NCBI GenBank assembly: GCA_040506195.1
Contig: JBEVXH010000013.1
Coordinates: forward strand, 33,300-97,299
DNA: 64,000 bases
Direction: 5' to 3'
Source: Thiodiazotropha sp040506195
Lineage (GTDB): Bacteria > Pseudomonadota > Gammaproteobacteria > Chromatiales > Chromatiaceae
This document shows positions 27,826 to 37,410 of the stretch, one piece after another. The number at the start of each line of letters is the position of its first letter. Position 1 is the stretch's first letter. The notes under the pieces were generated by a model that was not told the DNA's origin, did no database searches, and was given only the letters and a program-made list of their open reading frames with translations. Made by a program: the position numbers and the translations under genes.

Positions 27826-28043
27826 TATTCCCGCTCCCGTAATATCCATGCAATCCAGATAGACAATAGACTATCGATTGTAGATGATGCCCCATCCATG
27901 TCAAAGAAGGCAGTCACTGATTGACTCTCTTTAGAGCCTGATAACCGGCCCTAGCATTAAATGACGACGGTGGCTATGCTCATACAGGACTTTGACCTAA
28001 CATCACTCACAAGTTTCAAATCGCACCCTGGCCGGATTGAAAG

Positions 28044-28544
28044 ATGGGACGATACAGACCACCTGCTCCAGCAAAATCCCCCTACATTACTCAAACCGGG
28101 TATGACCTCCTTAAACAGGAAGAGCAGGCCCTATGGATTCGTCGACGCAAAGTCACCCAGGCACTGGCGGCAGCGGCTGCGGAGGGAGACCGTTCCGAGA
28201 ATGCGGAATATATCTACCGTAAAAAGGAGTTGCGAGAGATCGATTGGCGTATCCGATACCTGCAGAAAAGAGTGCCGGCACTGAAAGTCGTCAATCAGAT
28301 GCCAAGCGATCAACGACAGATCTTTTTTTCCGCCTGGGTGAGTTTGCAATGCGAAGACGGAACCAAACAGAGCTATCGGATTGTTGGGCCTGATGAGATA
28401 GGCATACAAGCCGATTACATCAGCCTGGACTCGCCTCTTGCACAGGCCCTGATGGGACGAAGCATGGACGACCAGGTCACAGTCGAAACACCGAACGGTA
28501 CGAAACAGTACTGGATTGTCGATATCCGCTATGATGAGAGTTGA
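28044..28544 (+). CDS. greB: Transcription elongation factor GreB
   Basis: A 166-residue protein with the Gre coiled coil (AAAEGDRSENAEYIYRKKEL, where the Asp and Glu at the tip stimulate RNA cleavage by RNA polymerase) and the C-terminal FKBP-like domain (YRIVGPDEIGIQADYISLDSPLAQALMG). The basic coiled-coil end LREIDWRIRYLQKRV is the GreB rather than GreA type. It rescues backtracked RNA polymerase by promoting 3' cleavage of the transcript. Single gene, convergent with srkA. Confidence 0.95.
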   Translation: MGRYRPPAPAKSPYITQTGYDLLKQEEQALWIRRRKVTQALAAAAAEGDRSENAEYIYRKKELREIDWRIRYLQKRVPALKVVNQMPSDQRQIFFSAWVSLQCEDGTKQSYRIVGPDEIGIQADYISLDSPLAQALMGRSMDDQVTVETPNGTKQYWIVDIRYDES

Positions 28545-28602
28545 GCGTTAAATGGCGAAAACGCGGCGACAGGCAAATACAAATACACACCTATGGCTAA
28601 GC

Positions 28603-29595
28603 TCACCAGGCAATGGGAGGCTCATCCATTATTGCCAGCTGCTCACGCAGCGTCAAAATATGCTCCTCCCAGAACGCCATGGTATCAAACCATGGAAAGG
28701 CCTTGGGAAAAGCGGGATCGTACCAGCGCCTGGCCAGCCATCCTGCGTAGTGGACCAGTCTCATGGTGCGTAATGCCTCCATCAAATGGAGCTCTGTGGG
28801 ATTGAAATCGTAAAACTGACTGTACCCTTCCAGCAGATCCCCGACTCGCTCGCTCATGTAGGCACGATCACCGGAGAGAAACATCCATAGATCCTGTATC
28901 GCGGGACCCATTCTGGCATCATCGAAATCGACAATTTGCGGTCCTTCGTCACGCCACAGGATATTGCCTGGATGGCAATCGCCATGTAATCGTATGGTTT
29001 TGAAGGACCCGGCTCTGGCAAAACAGCCCTCAATCCGCTCGTTCAGGTCGGCAAGCAAGGTTTCATAGGCGGTCACCAGGTGGGCGGGAATAAAGTCGTT
29101 TTCCAGCAGATACGAACTCGGTTGATGCAGAAAGCTATCCAGGTCGATACTCGGCCGATGCTCAAAGCCGCAGCTTGAGCCCAGCAGATGGATCCTGGCT
29201 ATAAACCTGCCCAGTTGAAGCAGATGGTTGGGATCATCCAGTTCCGGCGCGCGTCCTCCTTTACAGGGATAGAGGGTAAAACGGTTACCCTGATGATACA
29301 GGAGAGTGTTCCCGTCATTATCAATGATGGGGGCGATAACCGGAATCTCCTGCTCTGCCAGTTCAATGGTAAACCGGTGCTCCTCCAGGATTGCCTGATC
29401 GCTCCAACGATTTGGACGATAGAACTTGGCCACCAACGGCGCCCCCTCATCCAGGCCGATTTGATAAACCCTGTTCTCATAACTGTTGAGCGCAAGCATC
29501 TGACCGCTGCAACTGACGCCTGTCGATTCTACGGCGTCGAGTAACACATCGGGCGTTAGGTTGGCAAATGCTTGCTCTTGTGAATCCACTTTCAT
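28603..29595 (-). CDS. srkA: Stress-response Ser/Thr kinase SrkA (YihE/RdoA)
   Basis: A 330-residue kinase of the APH-like fold. Seen are the ATP-site Lys (APLVAKFYRPNRW), the catalytic loop RLHGDCHPGNILW and the metal-binding IVDFDDARMGP, plus the family's SYENRVYQIGL and LARRWYDPAFPKAFPWF. In Escherichia coli SrkA protects against envelope and oxidative stress and limits MazF-type killing, probably by phosphorylating proteins. Length and motifs are normal. It is not coupled to dsbA here. Confidence 0.93.
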   Translation of the reverse strand: MKVDSQEQAFANLTPDVLLDAVESTGVSCSGQMLALNSYENRVYQIGLDEGAPLVAKFYRPNRWSDQAILEEHRFTIELAEQEIPVIAPIIDNDGNTLLYHQGNRFTLYPCKGGRAPELDDPNHLLQLGRFIARIHLLGSSCGFEHRPSIDLDSFLHQPSSYLLENDFIPAHLVTAYETLLADLNERIEGCFARAGSFKTIRLHGDCHPGNILWRDEGPQIVDFDDARMGPAIQDLWMFLSGDRAYMSERVGDLLEGYSQFYDFNPTELHLMEALRTMRLVHYAGWLARRWYDPAFPKAFPWFDTMAFWEEHILTLREQLAIMDEPPIAW

Positions 29596-29768
29596 CTTCT
29601 GATCGATACTCTTTTTGACTCTTCACCGATATGATTGACAGCTGATCTACTGGTTTTGCCGCATTTCCTGTTGGTATTTATCGATCAATCGACTGTTGCT
29701 CTCTGCAAAGCCAGGTTCATATGAACCATCGAGCGTAGTAATATCTTTGCCTACCGCCGATCGGATTA

Positions 29769-29784
29769 GTGTTAACAGGCCCTA
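29769..29784. repeat. Solo 16-bp copy of the MITE terminal repeat
   Basis: GTGTTAACAGGCCCTA is identical to the right terminal repeat of the MITE-like element at 46994-47172. No matching left end is visible in the 170 bp upstream, so this is a solo end or relic. It lies 14 bp before the tpm start and may contribute to that leader. Confidence 0.6.
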
Positions 29785-29798
29785 AGACAGGCAGCATC

Positions 29799-30476
29799 AT
29801 GAATTCAACTGACGACAGATTCAAGGCGCCAAACGATAACTGGCTGCAGCGCTGGCAGGATAATAACATCGGTTGGCATCATACCGAGTTTAATCAGCAT
29901 TTGCTCAACCATTGGCATGCGCTCTATCTACCTCAAGGATCGCTGGTCCTGGCTCCTTTATGCGGCAAAAGCAGGGATATGGCCTGGTTGGCCAGCCAGG
30001 GATACCGGATACGCGGGATCGAGTTGAGCCCACTGGCGGTTGAGGCATTCTTCGAAGAGCATGCGCTTGATCCCCGCGTTGAAACCAGAGGCAACTTTGA
30101 ATACTGGTGTGATGGACCCTACGAAATATATTGTGGTGACATTTTCGACCTGGAAAAACTGGACAACAGCGATGTGGATGCTGTTTATGACCGTGCCTCC
30201 CTGGTTGCCCTGAATCCGCAGCAGCGCACCCTGTATGCCCAAATGCTGCAGCGGACACTGCCAAAGCAATCAAAGGTATTACTGATTACCATGGAGTACC
30301 CCCAGGGGGAGATGGAAGGTCCTCCGTTCAGTGTTTCCGATGATGAAGTAAGAGCGTTGTTTTCAGAGCGCCTCTCCATCCAGCATCTGCACAGCCTGAA
30401 TATTCTGCAGGACACTGACCGTTACCGGGACAGGGGTGTCAGCCATATGCTGGAGCATGTCTATCTCTTGAAGTAA
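29799..30476 (+). CDS. tpm: Thiopurine S-methyltransferase
   Basis: A 225-residue SAM-dependent methyltransferase that methylates thiopurines and, in bacteria, also selenium and tellurium compounds. The family markers are WLQRWQDNNIGWHHTEFN, the SAM-site VLAPLCGKSRDMAWLASQGY with RGIELSPLAVEAFF, and DAVYDRASLVAL. The start at 29799 matches the family N-terminus; the longer GTG frame reads through the repeat at 29769. An AGG precedes the ATG. Convergent with yaeQ, 7 bp between stops. Confidence 0.93.
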   Translation: MNSTDDRFKAPNDNWLQRWQDNNIGWHHTEFNQHLLNHWHALYLPQGSLVLAPLCGKSRDMAWLASQGYRIRGIELSPLAVEAFFEEHALDPRVETRGNFEYWCDGPYEIYCGDIFDLEKLDNSDVDAVYDRASLVALNPQQRTLYAQMLQRTLPKQSKVLLITMEYPQGEMEGPPFSVSDDEVRALFSERLSIQHLHSLNILQDTDRYRDRGVSHMLEHVYLLK

Positions 30477-30483
30477 CCGGATA

Positions 30484-31023
30484 TCAGGGGAACCACTCCT
30501 GAACATCGATGGTTACAGTCTGCTGATCGTCCGATAGCCAAACCTGGTTGTCCTGTACCGTGGCATGCAGGGACATATTGCGTTGAGCAAGCGATTCCAA
30601 CCGCGTATCGCCGACAACGGCCAGCATGACTATTCGTAAATTGGAGAAGCGGCGCACCATATCCTGCTGCTGCGACCACCATACAGTGGCGCTTCTTTCT
30701 GCATACAGATAAACAATCACCTGTTTCGCCAAACCGCATGCGCGCCGCAGGCGCTTTTCGTCCAGCTGCCCCAGTTCGACCCACAACTCAATCTCATCGC
30801 TCAGGCTCTTCTGCCATAGATCAGGCTCATCATCGACAGACAACCCTTTAGTGAATGAGAGCGCCTCATCGGCATTCAATAAAAATGCCAGCAGGCGCAC
30901 TATAAGCCGCTCGTCCGTTTCCGAAGGATGTCTTGCCAGAGTCAGACTATAGGTATGATAGTGTCCCCGCTCCATATCGGACACTTGAACCTCCACTTTA
31001 AACACAGTTGCCTTCAGCGCCAA
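30484..31023 (-). CDS. yaeQ: YaeQ family protein (TTG start)
   Basis: A 179-residue protein with the YaeQ signature LARHPSETDERLIVRLLAFLLNA, then WQKSLSDEIELWVELGQ and the PD-(D/E)XK-like fold elements. YaeQ was linked to suppression of RfaH loss in enterics, but its biochemical role is unclear; a nuclease-like fold is known for the family. The start is TTG at 31023: the family N-terminus MALKATVFK begins exactly there, and AAGG lies upstream. Confidence 0.9.
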   Translation of the reverse strand: MALKATVFKVEVQVSDMERGHYHTYSLTLARHPSETDERLIVRLLAFLLNADEALSFTKGLSVDDEPDLWQKSLSDEIELWVELGQLDEKRLRRACGLAKQVIVYLYAERSATVWWSQQQDMVRRFSNLRIVMLAVVGDTRLESLAQRNMSLHATVQDNQVWLSDDQQTVTIDVQEWFP

Positions 31024-31062
31024 TATATACGACCTTTGTTCTGCCTGTTCATTTTCGGACCA

Positions 31063-32361
31063 CTATGATCGCCTGTTGAGAGGGACAAAATCACGACGGG
31101 GCTGTCCTGTGTAGACCTGGCGAGGACGGCCTATTCTTTGCAATGGATCGCTCATCATCTCCATCCAGTGAGACACCCAGCCGACCGTTCGTGCGATTGC
31201 GAACATCACGGTAAACATATTATTGGGAATATTCAATGCGCGATAGATGATCCCGGAATAGAAATCAACGTTGGGATAGAGCTTGCGTTTCACGAAGTAT
31301 TCATCTTCCAGGGCAATCTCCTCCAGCTTAAGCGCCAATTCAAACAGAGGGTTGTTATTGTCTGCCAGTTCATTGAGCACCTTTCTACACATTTCCCGCA
31401 GGATGTTGGCGCGTGGATCGTAGTTTTTGTAGACCCGATGACCAAACCCCATTAAGCGGAACGGATCATTATTATCTTTTGCCTTGGCAATATATTTGTC
31501 GATATTGGAGACATCACCTATCTCTGTCAGCATTTCCAAAACCGCTTCGTTGGCGCCGCCGTGAGCAGGTCCCCACAGTGATGCGATGCCTGCGGCGATA
31601 CAGGCGAATGGGTTGGCCAGGGAACTACCGGCCAGGCGAACGGTTGAAGTACTGGCATTCTGCTCATGATCGGCATGCAGAATGAACAGCAGATTCATCG
31701 CCTCTACGGCAATTGGATTGGGATGGTAGGGTTCACAGGGTGTTGCGAACATCATATGCAGCAGATTACCGCAATATGAGAGTTCATTATCCGGGTAGAT
31801 AATCGGCTCACCCACGTTGTGCTTATAGCTGGCGGCGGCAATTGTCGGTATTTTCGCAATCAGTCGATGAGCGGAAATTTCGCGATGCCGGGGGCTGTTG
31901 ATATCCAGGGAGTCGTGGTAAAAAGCCGAAAGCGATCCTACAACTCCGACCATGATAGCCATGGGATGGGCATCATAGTGAAAACCACCGAAAAAATCCT
32001 TCAGCCGTTCATTCAGCATTGTGTGGTGGGTGATGATGTCATCGAACTCATGGAGTTGGGTCCGGTTCGGCAACTCGCCATACAGCAGAAGAAAGACCAC
32101 TTCCAGGTAATCAGCCTCTTTCGCCAGTTGCTCGATGGGATAACCGCGATACTCCAGCACCCCGGCTTCTCCATCGATATAGGTGATACTGCTTCGGCAA
32201 CTGGCCGTTGACATAAACCCCGGATCATAGGTCAACAGCCCCTGGTCCCGATAGAGCCTTGTCACATCGACGGCCGGCGGGCCGACGACCGGCTGTATAA
32301 CATCAAGGTCTATACCTTCTTGCTCCCTATCCTTTTGTATTAATTGATATTTAGCTGTCAT
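31063..32361 (-). CDS. gltA: Citrate synthase (type II, hexameric)
   Basis: A 432-residue enzyme condensing acetyl-CoA and oxaloacetate to start the TCA cycle. Catalytic residues are in LLFILHADHEQNASTSTVR (His), MGFGHRVYKNYDPRA (His) and YPNVDFYSG (Asp). The N-terminal beta domain with the DPGFMSTASCRSSITYIDG block marks the NADH-sensitive type II enzyme of gram-negative bacteria. GGGAG precedes the ATG. Monocistronic. It competes with PhaA for the acetyl-CoA made by Acs. Confidence 0.97.
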   Translation of the reverse strand: MTAKYQLIQKDREQEGIDLDVIQPVVGPPAVDVTRLYRDQGLLTYDPGFMSTASCRSSITYIDGEAGVLEYRGYPIEQLAKEADYLEVVFLLLYGELPNRTQLHEFDDIITHHTMLNERLKDFFGGFHYDAHPMAIMVGVVGSLSAFYHDSLDINSPRHREISAHRLIAKIPTIAAASYKHNVGEPIIYPDNELSYCGNLLHMMFATPCEPYHPNPIAVEAMNLLFILHADHEQNASTSTVRLAGSSLANPFACIAAGIASLWGPAHGGANEAVLEMLTEIGDVSNIDKYIAKAKDNNDPFRLMGFGHRVYKNYDPRANILREMCRKVLNELADNNNPLFELALKLEEIALEDEYFVKRKLYPNVDFYSGIIYRALNIPNNMFTVMFAIARTVGWVSHWMEMMSDPLQRIGRPRQVYTGQPRRDFVPLNRRS

Positions 32362-32546
32362 TGTTATTCTCCCGATTTATTCCGGGCATTACCTTGCCAA
32401 TCTCGGCAATGCACAACATATAGCATGGCAAAGGATCTCATTATTAGACAGGTGGGGATGAAAAGATTTCCACCTGGTTACCTCTTGTACCAGGCAATTG
32501 CAAAAAAACTGTCTGAAGTTATGAGTGGATGGGTCAATGAGATAAT

Positions 32547-32963
32547 CTAATCTTCCACCCTGCGTCGCAGCGCCTTCTGCCTGCCACGCCTGGTTTTGCT
32601 ATCCAGTCTACGTCTGTTGGATGCCTTTGTCGGTTTCGTCGGAATGCGCTTTTTGGGTTTCGCCAAAACCCGCTCGATCAGCCGTTGCAGTCGATCCAGT
32701 GCATCCTGGCGATTTCTCTCCTGATCCCGATACCGCTGCGCCTTGATGATGACAACCCCATCCTTATTGATGCGCTTGTCACTGAGTTTCAACAACCTTT
32801 GGCGATAACGCTCAGGCAAGGAGGAGGCAGTTATATCAAACCGCAAATGGATGGCGGATGCGACTTTGTTGACATTTTGTCCACCTGAACCTTGTGAACG
32901 AACAGCGCTGATTTCAATTTCACTGTCGGGAATCGTGACGTTTCTGGATATAGCAAGTGTCAT
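32547..32963 (-). CDS. arfB: Ribosome-rescue peptidyl-tRNA hydrolase ArfB
   Basis: A 138-residue protein with the release-factor catalytic motif in RSQGSGGQNVNKVASAIHL and the long basic C-terminal tail (KASNRRRLDSKTRRGRQKAL) that enters the empty mRNA channel of stalled ribosomes. It lacks codon-recognition domains, as expected for ArfB (YaeJ). It frees nascent chains from non-stop ribosomes as a backup to tmRNA. Length is normal. Confidence 0.95.
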   Translation of the reverse strand: MTLAISRNVTIPDSEIEISAVRSQGSGGQNVNKVASAIHLRFDITASSLPERYRQRLLKLSDKRINKDGVVIIKAQRYRDQERNRQDALDRLQRLIERVLAKPKKRIPTKPTKASNRRRLDSKTRRGRQKALRRRVED

Positions 32964-33225
32964 GGGATCAGCTGGATAAATGAATAACTTATATAAATAT
33001 CGATATTACGCCTGATTGCCGAACCAGAATCTATTCGGGTTATCCTGCTGATATAGATAGGGCCTATCCATTAGGCCCAGCATGAAATTACACGTATGAC
33101 ATCCATGTTTTTTTCAAACTATACTCGTGTGATACTCACCTGAGTCAATTATCGGACAATGGTATCCATCAGAGAATCAGAATCAATCGCTTTATCAAAT
33201 GGTCTTGGGAAAAATGAGGATCTCA

Positions 33226-34356
33226 ATGAAAGACTATCACAAATATACAATCTTACTGGCGTCACTGCTTATACAGTTATCGACTGTAGCATCGGCTGAA
33301 GCCATCGCCACTGAGAAACATCGCCTTGGTTACGAAACCGTCGTCGAGGGTCTTTCCAATCCTTGGTCGCTCGCTTTTCTTCCTGACGGCGGCATGCTGA
33401 TCAGCGAACGCAGCGGAACCCTGCGCATCGTCAACACGCTAGGAAAACTTGAGACAAAGCCCATTGAGGGACTCCCCGAAATCAACCAACATGGACAGGG
33501 AGGTCTTCTTGATGTCGTGCTGCACCCAAAATTCAAGGACAACCATTGGGTCTACTTCGCCTATGCCGAGCGTGATGGGAAACTCTACGGAACAACGGTA
33601 GCCCGCGGCAGATTGGAAGGCCGTCGCCTTCAACAAGTAGAAACCATATTTCGTATGGCACGTAAAACCGCATCCCGCCACCATTTCGGATCGCGCCTGG
33701 TATTTGATCAGCGGGGTTACTTATATATCACCCTGGGTGACCGGGGAGATCGCGAACGGGCACAGGACCTGGACGATCATGCAGGCTCTGTCATACGACT
33801 CAATGACGATGGGAGCATTCCACTTCAGAATCCGTTGCTCGAAAACGGCAGTGGCTTACCGGAAATCTACAGCTATGGTCATAGAAACATCCAGGGCGCG
33901 GCGTTGCACCCGAAGAATGGCAAACTGTGGACACATGAACACGGGCCACAAGGGGGGGACGAGATAAACATACCCGATCCTGGAGCCAATCACGGCTGGC
34001 CTGTCATCACCTATGGGGTAAATTATGTCACTGGAACTAAGATCGGCGAAGGCACGACAAAGGCCGGCATGGTTCAGCCGATCCACTACTGGGTTCCATC
34101 CATCGCCCCATCCGGAATGGCCTTTTACACCGGCGACATCTTCAAAAACTGGAAGGGAAACCTGTTCATCGGCTCACTAAAATTTCAGCAACTGGTGAGA
34201 CTTGAACTTGATGGCGAGAAGGTGGTCCATGAGGAGCGTCTACTCACCGGAATTATTGGTAGGATTCGCGATATACGACAGGGACCGGATGGGCTTATCT
34301 ATCTGTTGACTGATTCGCATGATGGAAAACTGATTCGATTAATTCCCACGCCTTAG
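33226..34356 (+). CDS. PQQ-dependent aldose sugar dehydrogenase-like protein
   Basis: A periplasmic six-bladed beta-propeller of 376 residues. A signal peptide (YTILLASLLIQLSTVASA) is followed by the family blocks LSNPWSLAFLPDGGMLISER, HPKFKDNHWVYFAYA, SRHHFGSRLVFD, YSYGHRNIQGAALHP and HEHGPQGGDEIN. It resembles E. coli YliI, which oxidises aldoses with PQQ and Ca2+. No PQQ biosynthesis gene is in the window. Start 33226 has GAGGA at good spacing; ATG at 33214 is an alternative. Confidence 0.88.
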   Translation: MKDYHKYTILLASLLIQLSTVASAEAIATEKHRLGYETVVEGLSNPWSLAFLPDGGMLISERSGTLRIVNTLGKLETKPIEGLPEINQHGQGGLLDVVLHPKFKDNHWVYFAYAERDGKLYGTTVARGRLEGRRLQQVETIFRMARKTASRHHFGSRLVFDQRGYLYITLGDRGDRERAQDLDDHAGSVIRLNDDGSIPLQNPLLENGSGLPEIYSYGHRNIQGAALHPKNGKLWTHEHGPQGGDEINIPDPGANHGWPVITYGVNYVTGTKIGEGTTKAGMVQPIHYWVPSIAPSGMAFYTGDIFKNWKGNLFIGSLKFQQLVRLELDGEKVVHEERLLTGIIGRIRDIRQGPDGLIYLLTDSHDGKLIRLIPTP

Positions 34357-34577
34357 ACCACGCCAAGACTTACTTTTTTACTCGGTTATTAGCCATATAT
34401 AGCTGTTCTAAAAGGTAAAACAGTGAATTCAGCTGGTACACTAATTACACAAGATGCCTGATTCCGCATTTTATGCAACATCTCCTCTCAACTGGATAGA
34501 GCTGAGGAGATAGTGTATGTTGCTGTTTTATTATAGTCCTCCTGCCATCCCTCTTTTTGCACGCATGCTAGATCGTA

Positions 34578-36686
34578 ATGCTCGGATCAAGTCACGATTC
34601 TGAATTTAGCCCCAATACAAGGCAGGAACTCCATCAAGGCGTTGTCAGACTGATCTTCATCACCCTTTTTACAACCTACATATTTATCCTGAAATCAACG
34701 CTGGTACCTGACAACGTTGGAAACTCCCAACTGTATGCGTCAGCCGGTTACACCCTCTTTTCCATCGCCATCCTGCTCAGTTTTATACCATGGCCATTTC
34801 CCTCAAGGCTGAGGCGGTTGTCTACCCTGTTCGGCGACAATGCCATCGTCTTTTACGGTCTCTACACCATGGGTGAATATGGTACGCCCCTGTTCGCCAT
34901 CATGCTGATTATCACCGTTGGCTATGGTGTCAGATTTGGTCTGCCCTACCTGTATTCAGCTACAGCACTCTCTAACATCGGCTTTCTCATAGCCATTAGA
35001 ACCGCCGAATTTTGGCTGAATCTGAAGTTCCTCAGTTACAGCCTGCTGGCAACCAATATCATTATTCCCGTATTCGTTGCCTATCTCTTGAGAAATCTCC
35101 TGATCGCGAAAAAGCATGCGCAGGCAGCCAATGAGGCTAAATCGCAATTTATCGCAAACATGAGCCATGAAATCCGCACCCCTTTGACAGGCATCATAGG
35201 AGTCAGCGAATTGATGCTCCGCCAGCCTCAGTCCAAGGGCACCAAGAAAAACATCTCGATTATTGAAAGTGCATCCAAACATCTTTTGTCGATCCTGAAT
35301 GATATTTTGGATTTCTCGAAGATTGAAGCGGGTCATTTAAGGATTAACAGTATACCGTTTGACCTGCATGCATTGATCATCTTCGTACGTAACAGTTATT
35401 TGGCAAGCGCTCATGGGAAATCATTGAAAATCAACATTGAGATTTCAGCCGACATCCCTAGACATGTCATCGGAGACCAGACCAGATTACGGCAAGTTCT
35501 GATGAATCTGGTAAGCAATGCAATCAGGTTCACCAACACGGGAGAGATCGCTCTTAGAATCAGTGAAATATCCGGACAGGACAATAAACACCTGATTCAT
35601 TTCGAAGTCTCTGATACCGGAGCGGGTATCAGTCAAGATCAACTCAAAGTAATTTTTGACAGATTCACACAACTTGATAACTCGGATGCAAGGGTGACTG
35701 GCGGCACCGGGCTCGGAATGGCGATAGCCTATGACCTGGTGGATCTGATGGGCGGTAAATTGTCGGTCGAGAGCCAACCAGGTATAGGTAGTCGTTTTTT
35801 CTTTGATCTGGCTTTGCAGGCGGTTAATGAAGAAAAGTTCGAAGTAAAAGAAAAAGTTACTGCAGTCATTATTACCAACAGTGTAGAATTTTCAGAAATT
35901 GCAGGTCAACACCTCTCTGATAAGCAGATTGATTTCAGTCTGATGCATGAGCATTCTGAGATCGTTGAGTTTATCACCGATCACCAGAGCAAGACGCCAT
36001 TGCCGGTAGTCATATTCGATGAGTCTTGTTTACTGCACGATACCATGGGGGATTACTATCAGCTGCTTGTCAATCCTGTTATAAGTCATTCAACAATCCT
36101 TGTTCGTGACGATCGCAAATCCATGGGTGAGCTCTTCAAGATACACAACGCCGCAATTGTTGTTGATGACATCAATCACCCCAGGCAATTATATAACGCA
36201 ATCAACTATGTAAATTGCCTGAAAGCGGATAGCGCCTCAAGTTTCTCATCGATTGGTAACGTGACGCCTGCCAACAGAAATTTGCGGCTACTCATTGCTG
36301 AAGACAGCTCCATCAACCGTTATCTCATTGATGAAACATTGAAACGTGCAGGCTATGACGTGTATATGCATGAAAGTGGTGAAAGCGCACTGGATCAGCT
36401 GTTAAAAGACTCTGTAGACATGGCCATCCTTGATATGCAAATGCCTGTTGTCACTGGCATTGATATCGTAAAACAAGTACGAAAAAGCAATGCTGTCAAT
36501 CGAACTGTGCCAATTATTATATTAACCGCCAACAAGACTCACGAAGCACGTAAAAAATCCATCGATGCAGGCGCGAATGCCTTCCTTACCAAACCGATAG
36601 ATACAGCCCAGTTCATGCAGACCATTCAAGACCTGCTGCCCGAGACCGGCAGACATGATGAAGTATCCTCTATTCAGTCCAGCTGA
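34578..36686 (+). CDS. RpfC-like hybrid histidine kinase
   Basis: An N-terminal block of about five membrane helices (to residue ~175) without a large periplasmic loop is followed by HisKA (FIANMSHEIRTPLTGIIGVSEL), HATPase (LMNLVSNAIRFTNTGEI, GTGLGMAIAYDLVDLMGG), a linker of ~130 residues that looks like a degenerate receiver (VIITNSVEFSEIAGQHL), and an intact receiver (LLIAEDSSINR, AILDMQMPVVTG, FLTKPID). The membrane part resembles RpfC, the sensor for DSF-type fatty-acid signals, but no rpfF or rpfG is beside it. The 702-residue protein is monocistronic; its partner is unknown. Confidence 0.85.
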   Translation: MLGSSHDSEFSPNTRQELHQGVVRLIFITLFTTYIFILKSTLVPDNVGNSQLYASAGYTLFSIAILLSFIPWPFPSRLRRLSTLFGDNAIVFYGLYTMGEYGTPLFAIMLIITVGYGVRFGLPYLYSATALSNIGFLIAIRTAEFWLNLKFLSYSLLATNIIIPVFVAYLLRNLLIAKKHAQAANEAKSQFIANMSHEIRTPLTGIIGVSELMLRQPQSKGTKKNISIIESASKHLLSILNDILDFSKIEAGHLRINSIPFDLHALIIFVRNSYLASAHGKSLKINIEISADIPRHVIGDQTRLRQVLMNLVSNAIRFTNTGEIALRISEISGQDNKHLIHFEVSDTGAGISQDQLKVIFDRFTQLDNSDARVTGGTGLGMAIAYDLVDLMGGKLSVESQPGIGSRFFFDLALQAVNEEKFEVKEKVTAVIITNSVEFSEIAGQHLSDKQIDFSLMHEHSEIVEFITDHQSKTPLPVVIFDESCLLHDTMGDYYQLLVNPVISHSTILVRDDRKSMGELFKIHNAAIVVDDINHPRQLYNAINYVNCLKADSASSFSSIGNVTPANRNLRLLIAEDSSINRYLIDETLKRAGYDVYMHESGESALDQLLKDSVDMAILDMQMPVVTGIDIVKQVRKSNAVNRTVPIIILTANKTHEARKKSIDAGANAFLTKPIDTAQFMQTIQDLLPETGRHDEVSSIQSS

Positions 36687-36863
36687 CAATTGAAATAGCT
36701 GCTGATTCACCCGGATTTGTAAAGCAATGTCACTTGAGCAATCCTGGAATATCGATGGCGCCACAGAAATACTCAAAGAATTTCTGTTGTTTGAATAATC
36801 ACTTCGTCATCAGGATATTGCTAGCTCAGAGAGCGTATGGCTAAAGAGTGAATATAAGCCCGG

Positions 36864-37346
36864 CTAAACAACCATCCTTTTCAAACCCCTTGCCATGACA
36901 ACCCCAGTCTCGACACCGCTGTAATAACGCGTATCAGTTTCAATCACTGTGTAGCCCAGCGCCTCATAGAACTGTATAGCACCTGTATTTTGCTCTCTTA
37001 CCTGAACAAACACATTAAACGCACCGGAGGCTAAAGCCACCTTCTCCAGCCATCGCACAATATCGCTGCCAATTTTCATGCGCCGGTAATTAGGCTTAAC
37101 CGCAAGCAGATCCAGATTGGCCTGATGTTCGTAGTAGGTCATAATCCCAAAACCCACCAAGGTGGAGCCTGATCTGGCCACCACTACGTTTTTACTTCTG
37201 TGTCGAATGATTTCGGTGATTTTTTTGGGTGTGTACCTCCAACCCAGGCCATACTCGATTTCGTTCTTGGACAATACACCGATTTCGACAGCATCGGAAA
37301 GGCTGGCAAACTCTATTTGAGTTCTCTCTTCTAACACGGCTATCAA
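36864..37346 (-). CDS. GNAT family N-acetyltransferase (RimI-like)
   Basis: The acetyl-CoA-binding core is seen in LLAVKPNYRRMKIGSDIVRWLEKVA (motif A variant of R-x-x-G-x-G/S), followed by VFVQVREQNTGAIQFYEALGYTVIE. A short N-terminal region recalls RimI-type protein acetyltransferases. Substrate unknown. Start uncertain: the frame opens with TTG at 37346, with AAGAGG too close; a GTG at 37334 has the same AAGAGG at long spacing. The leader contains TAGGGCCTGTTA (37354-37365), part of the MITE terminal repeat. Confidence 0.8.
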   Translation of the reverse strand: MIAVLEERTQIEFASLSDAVEIGVLSKNEIEYGLGWRYTPKKITEIIRHRSKNVVVARSGSTLVGFGIMTYYEHQANLDLLAVKPNYRRMKIGSDIVRWLEKVALASGAFNVFVQVREQNTGAIQFYEALGYTVIETDTRYYSGVETGVVMARGLKRMVV

Positions 37347-37410
37347 GACCTCTTAGGGCCTGTTATCGCCCGTATCAATGTGTTTATAGGCATTCAAACT
37401 CTCTTCTGTT

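Noticed and set aside
34480..34511. 8-bp inverted repeat ATCTCCTC/GAGGAGAT after the PQQ dehydrogenase gene
   Set aside because: Long loop and no T-run; too weak to call a terminator or operator.
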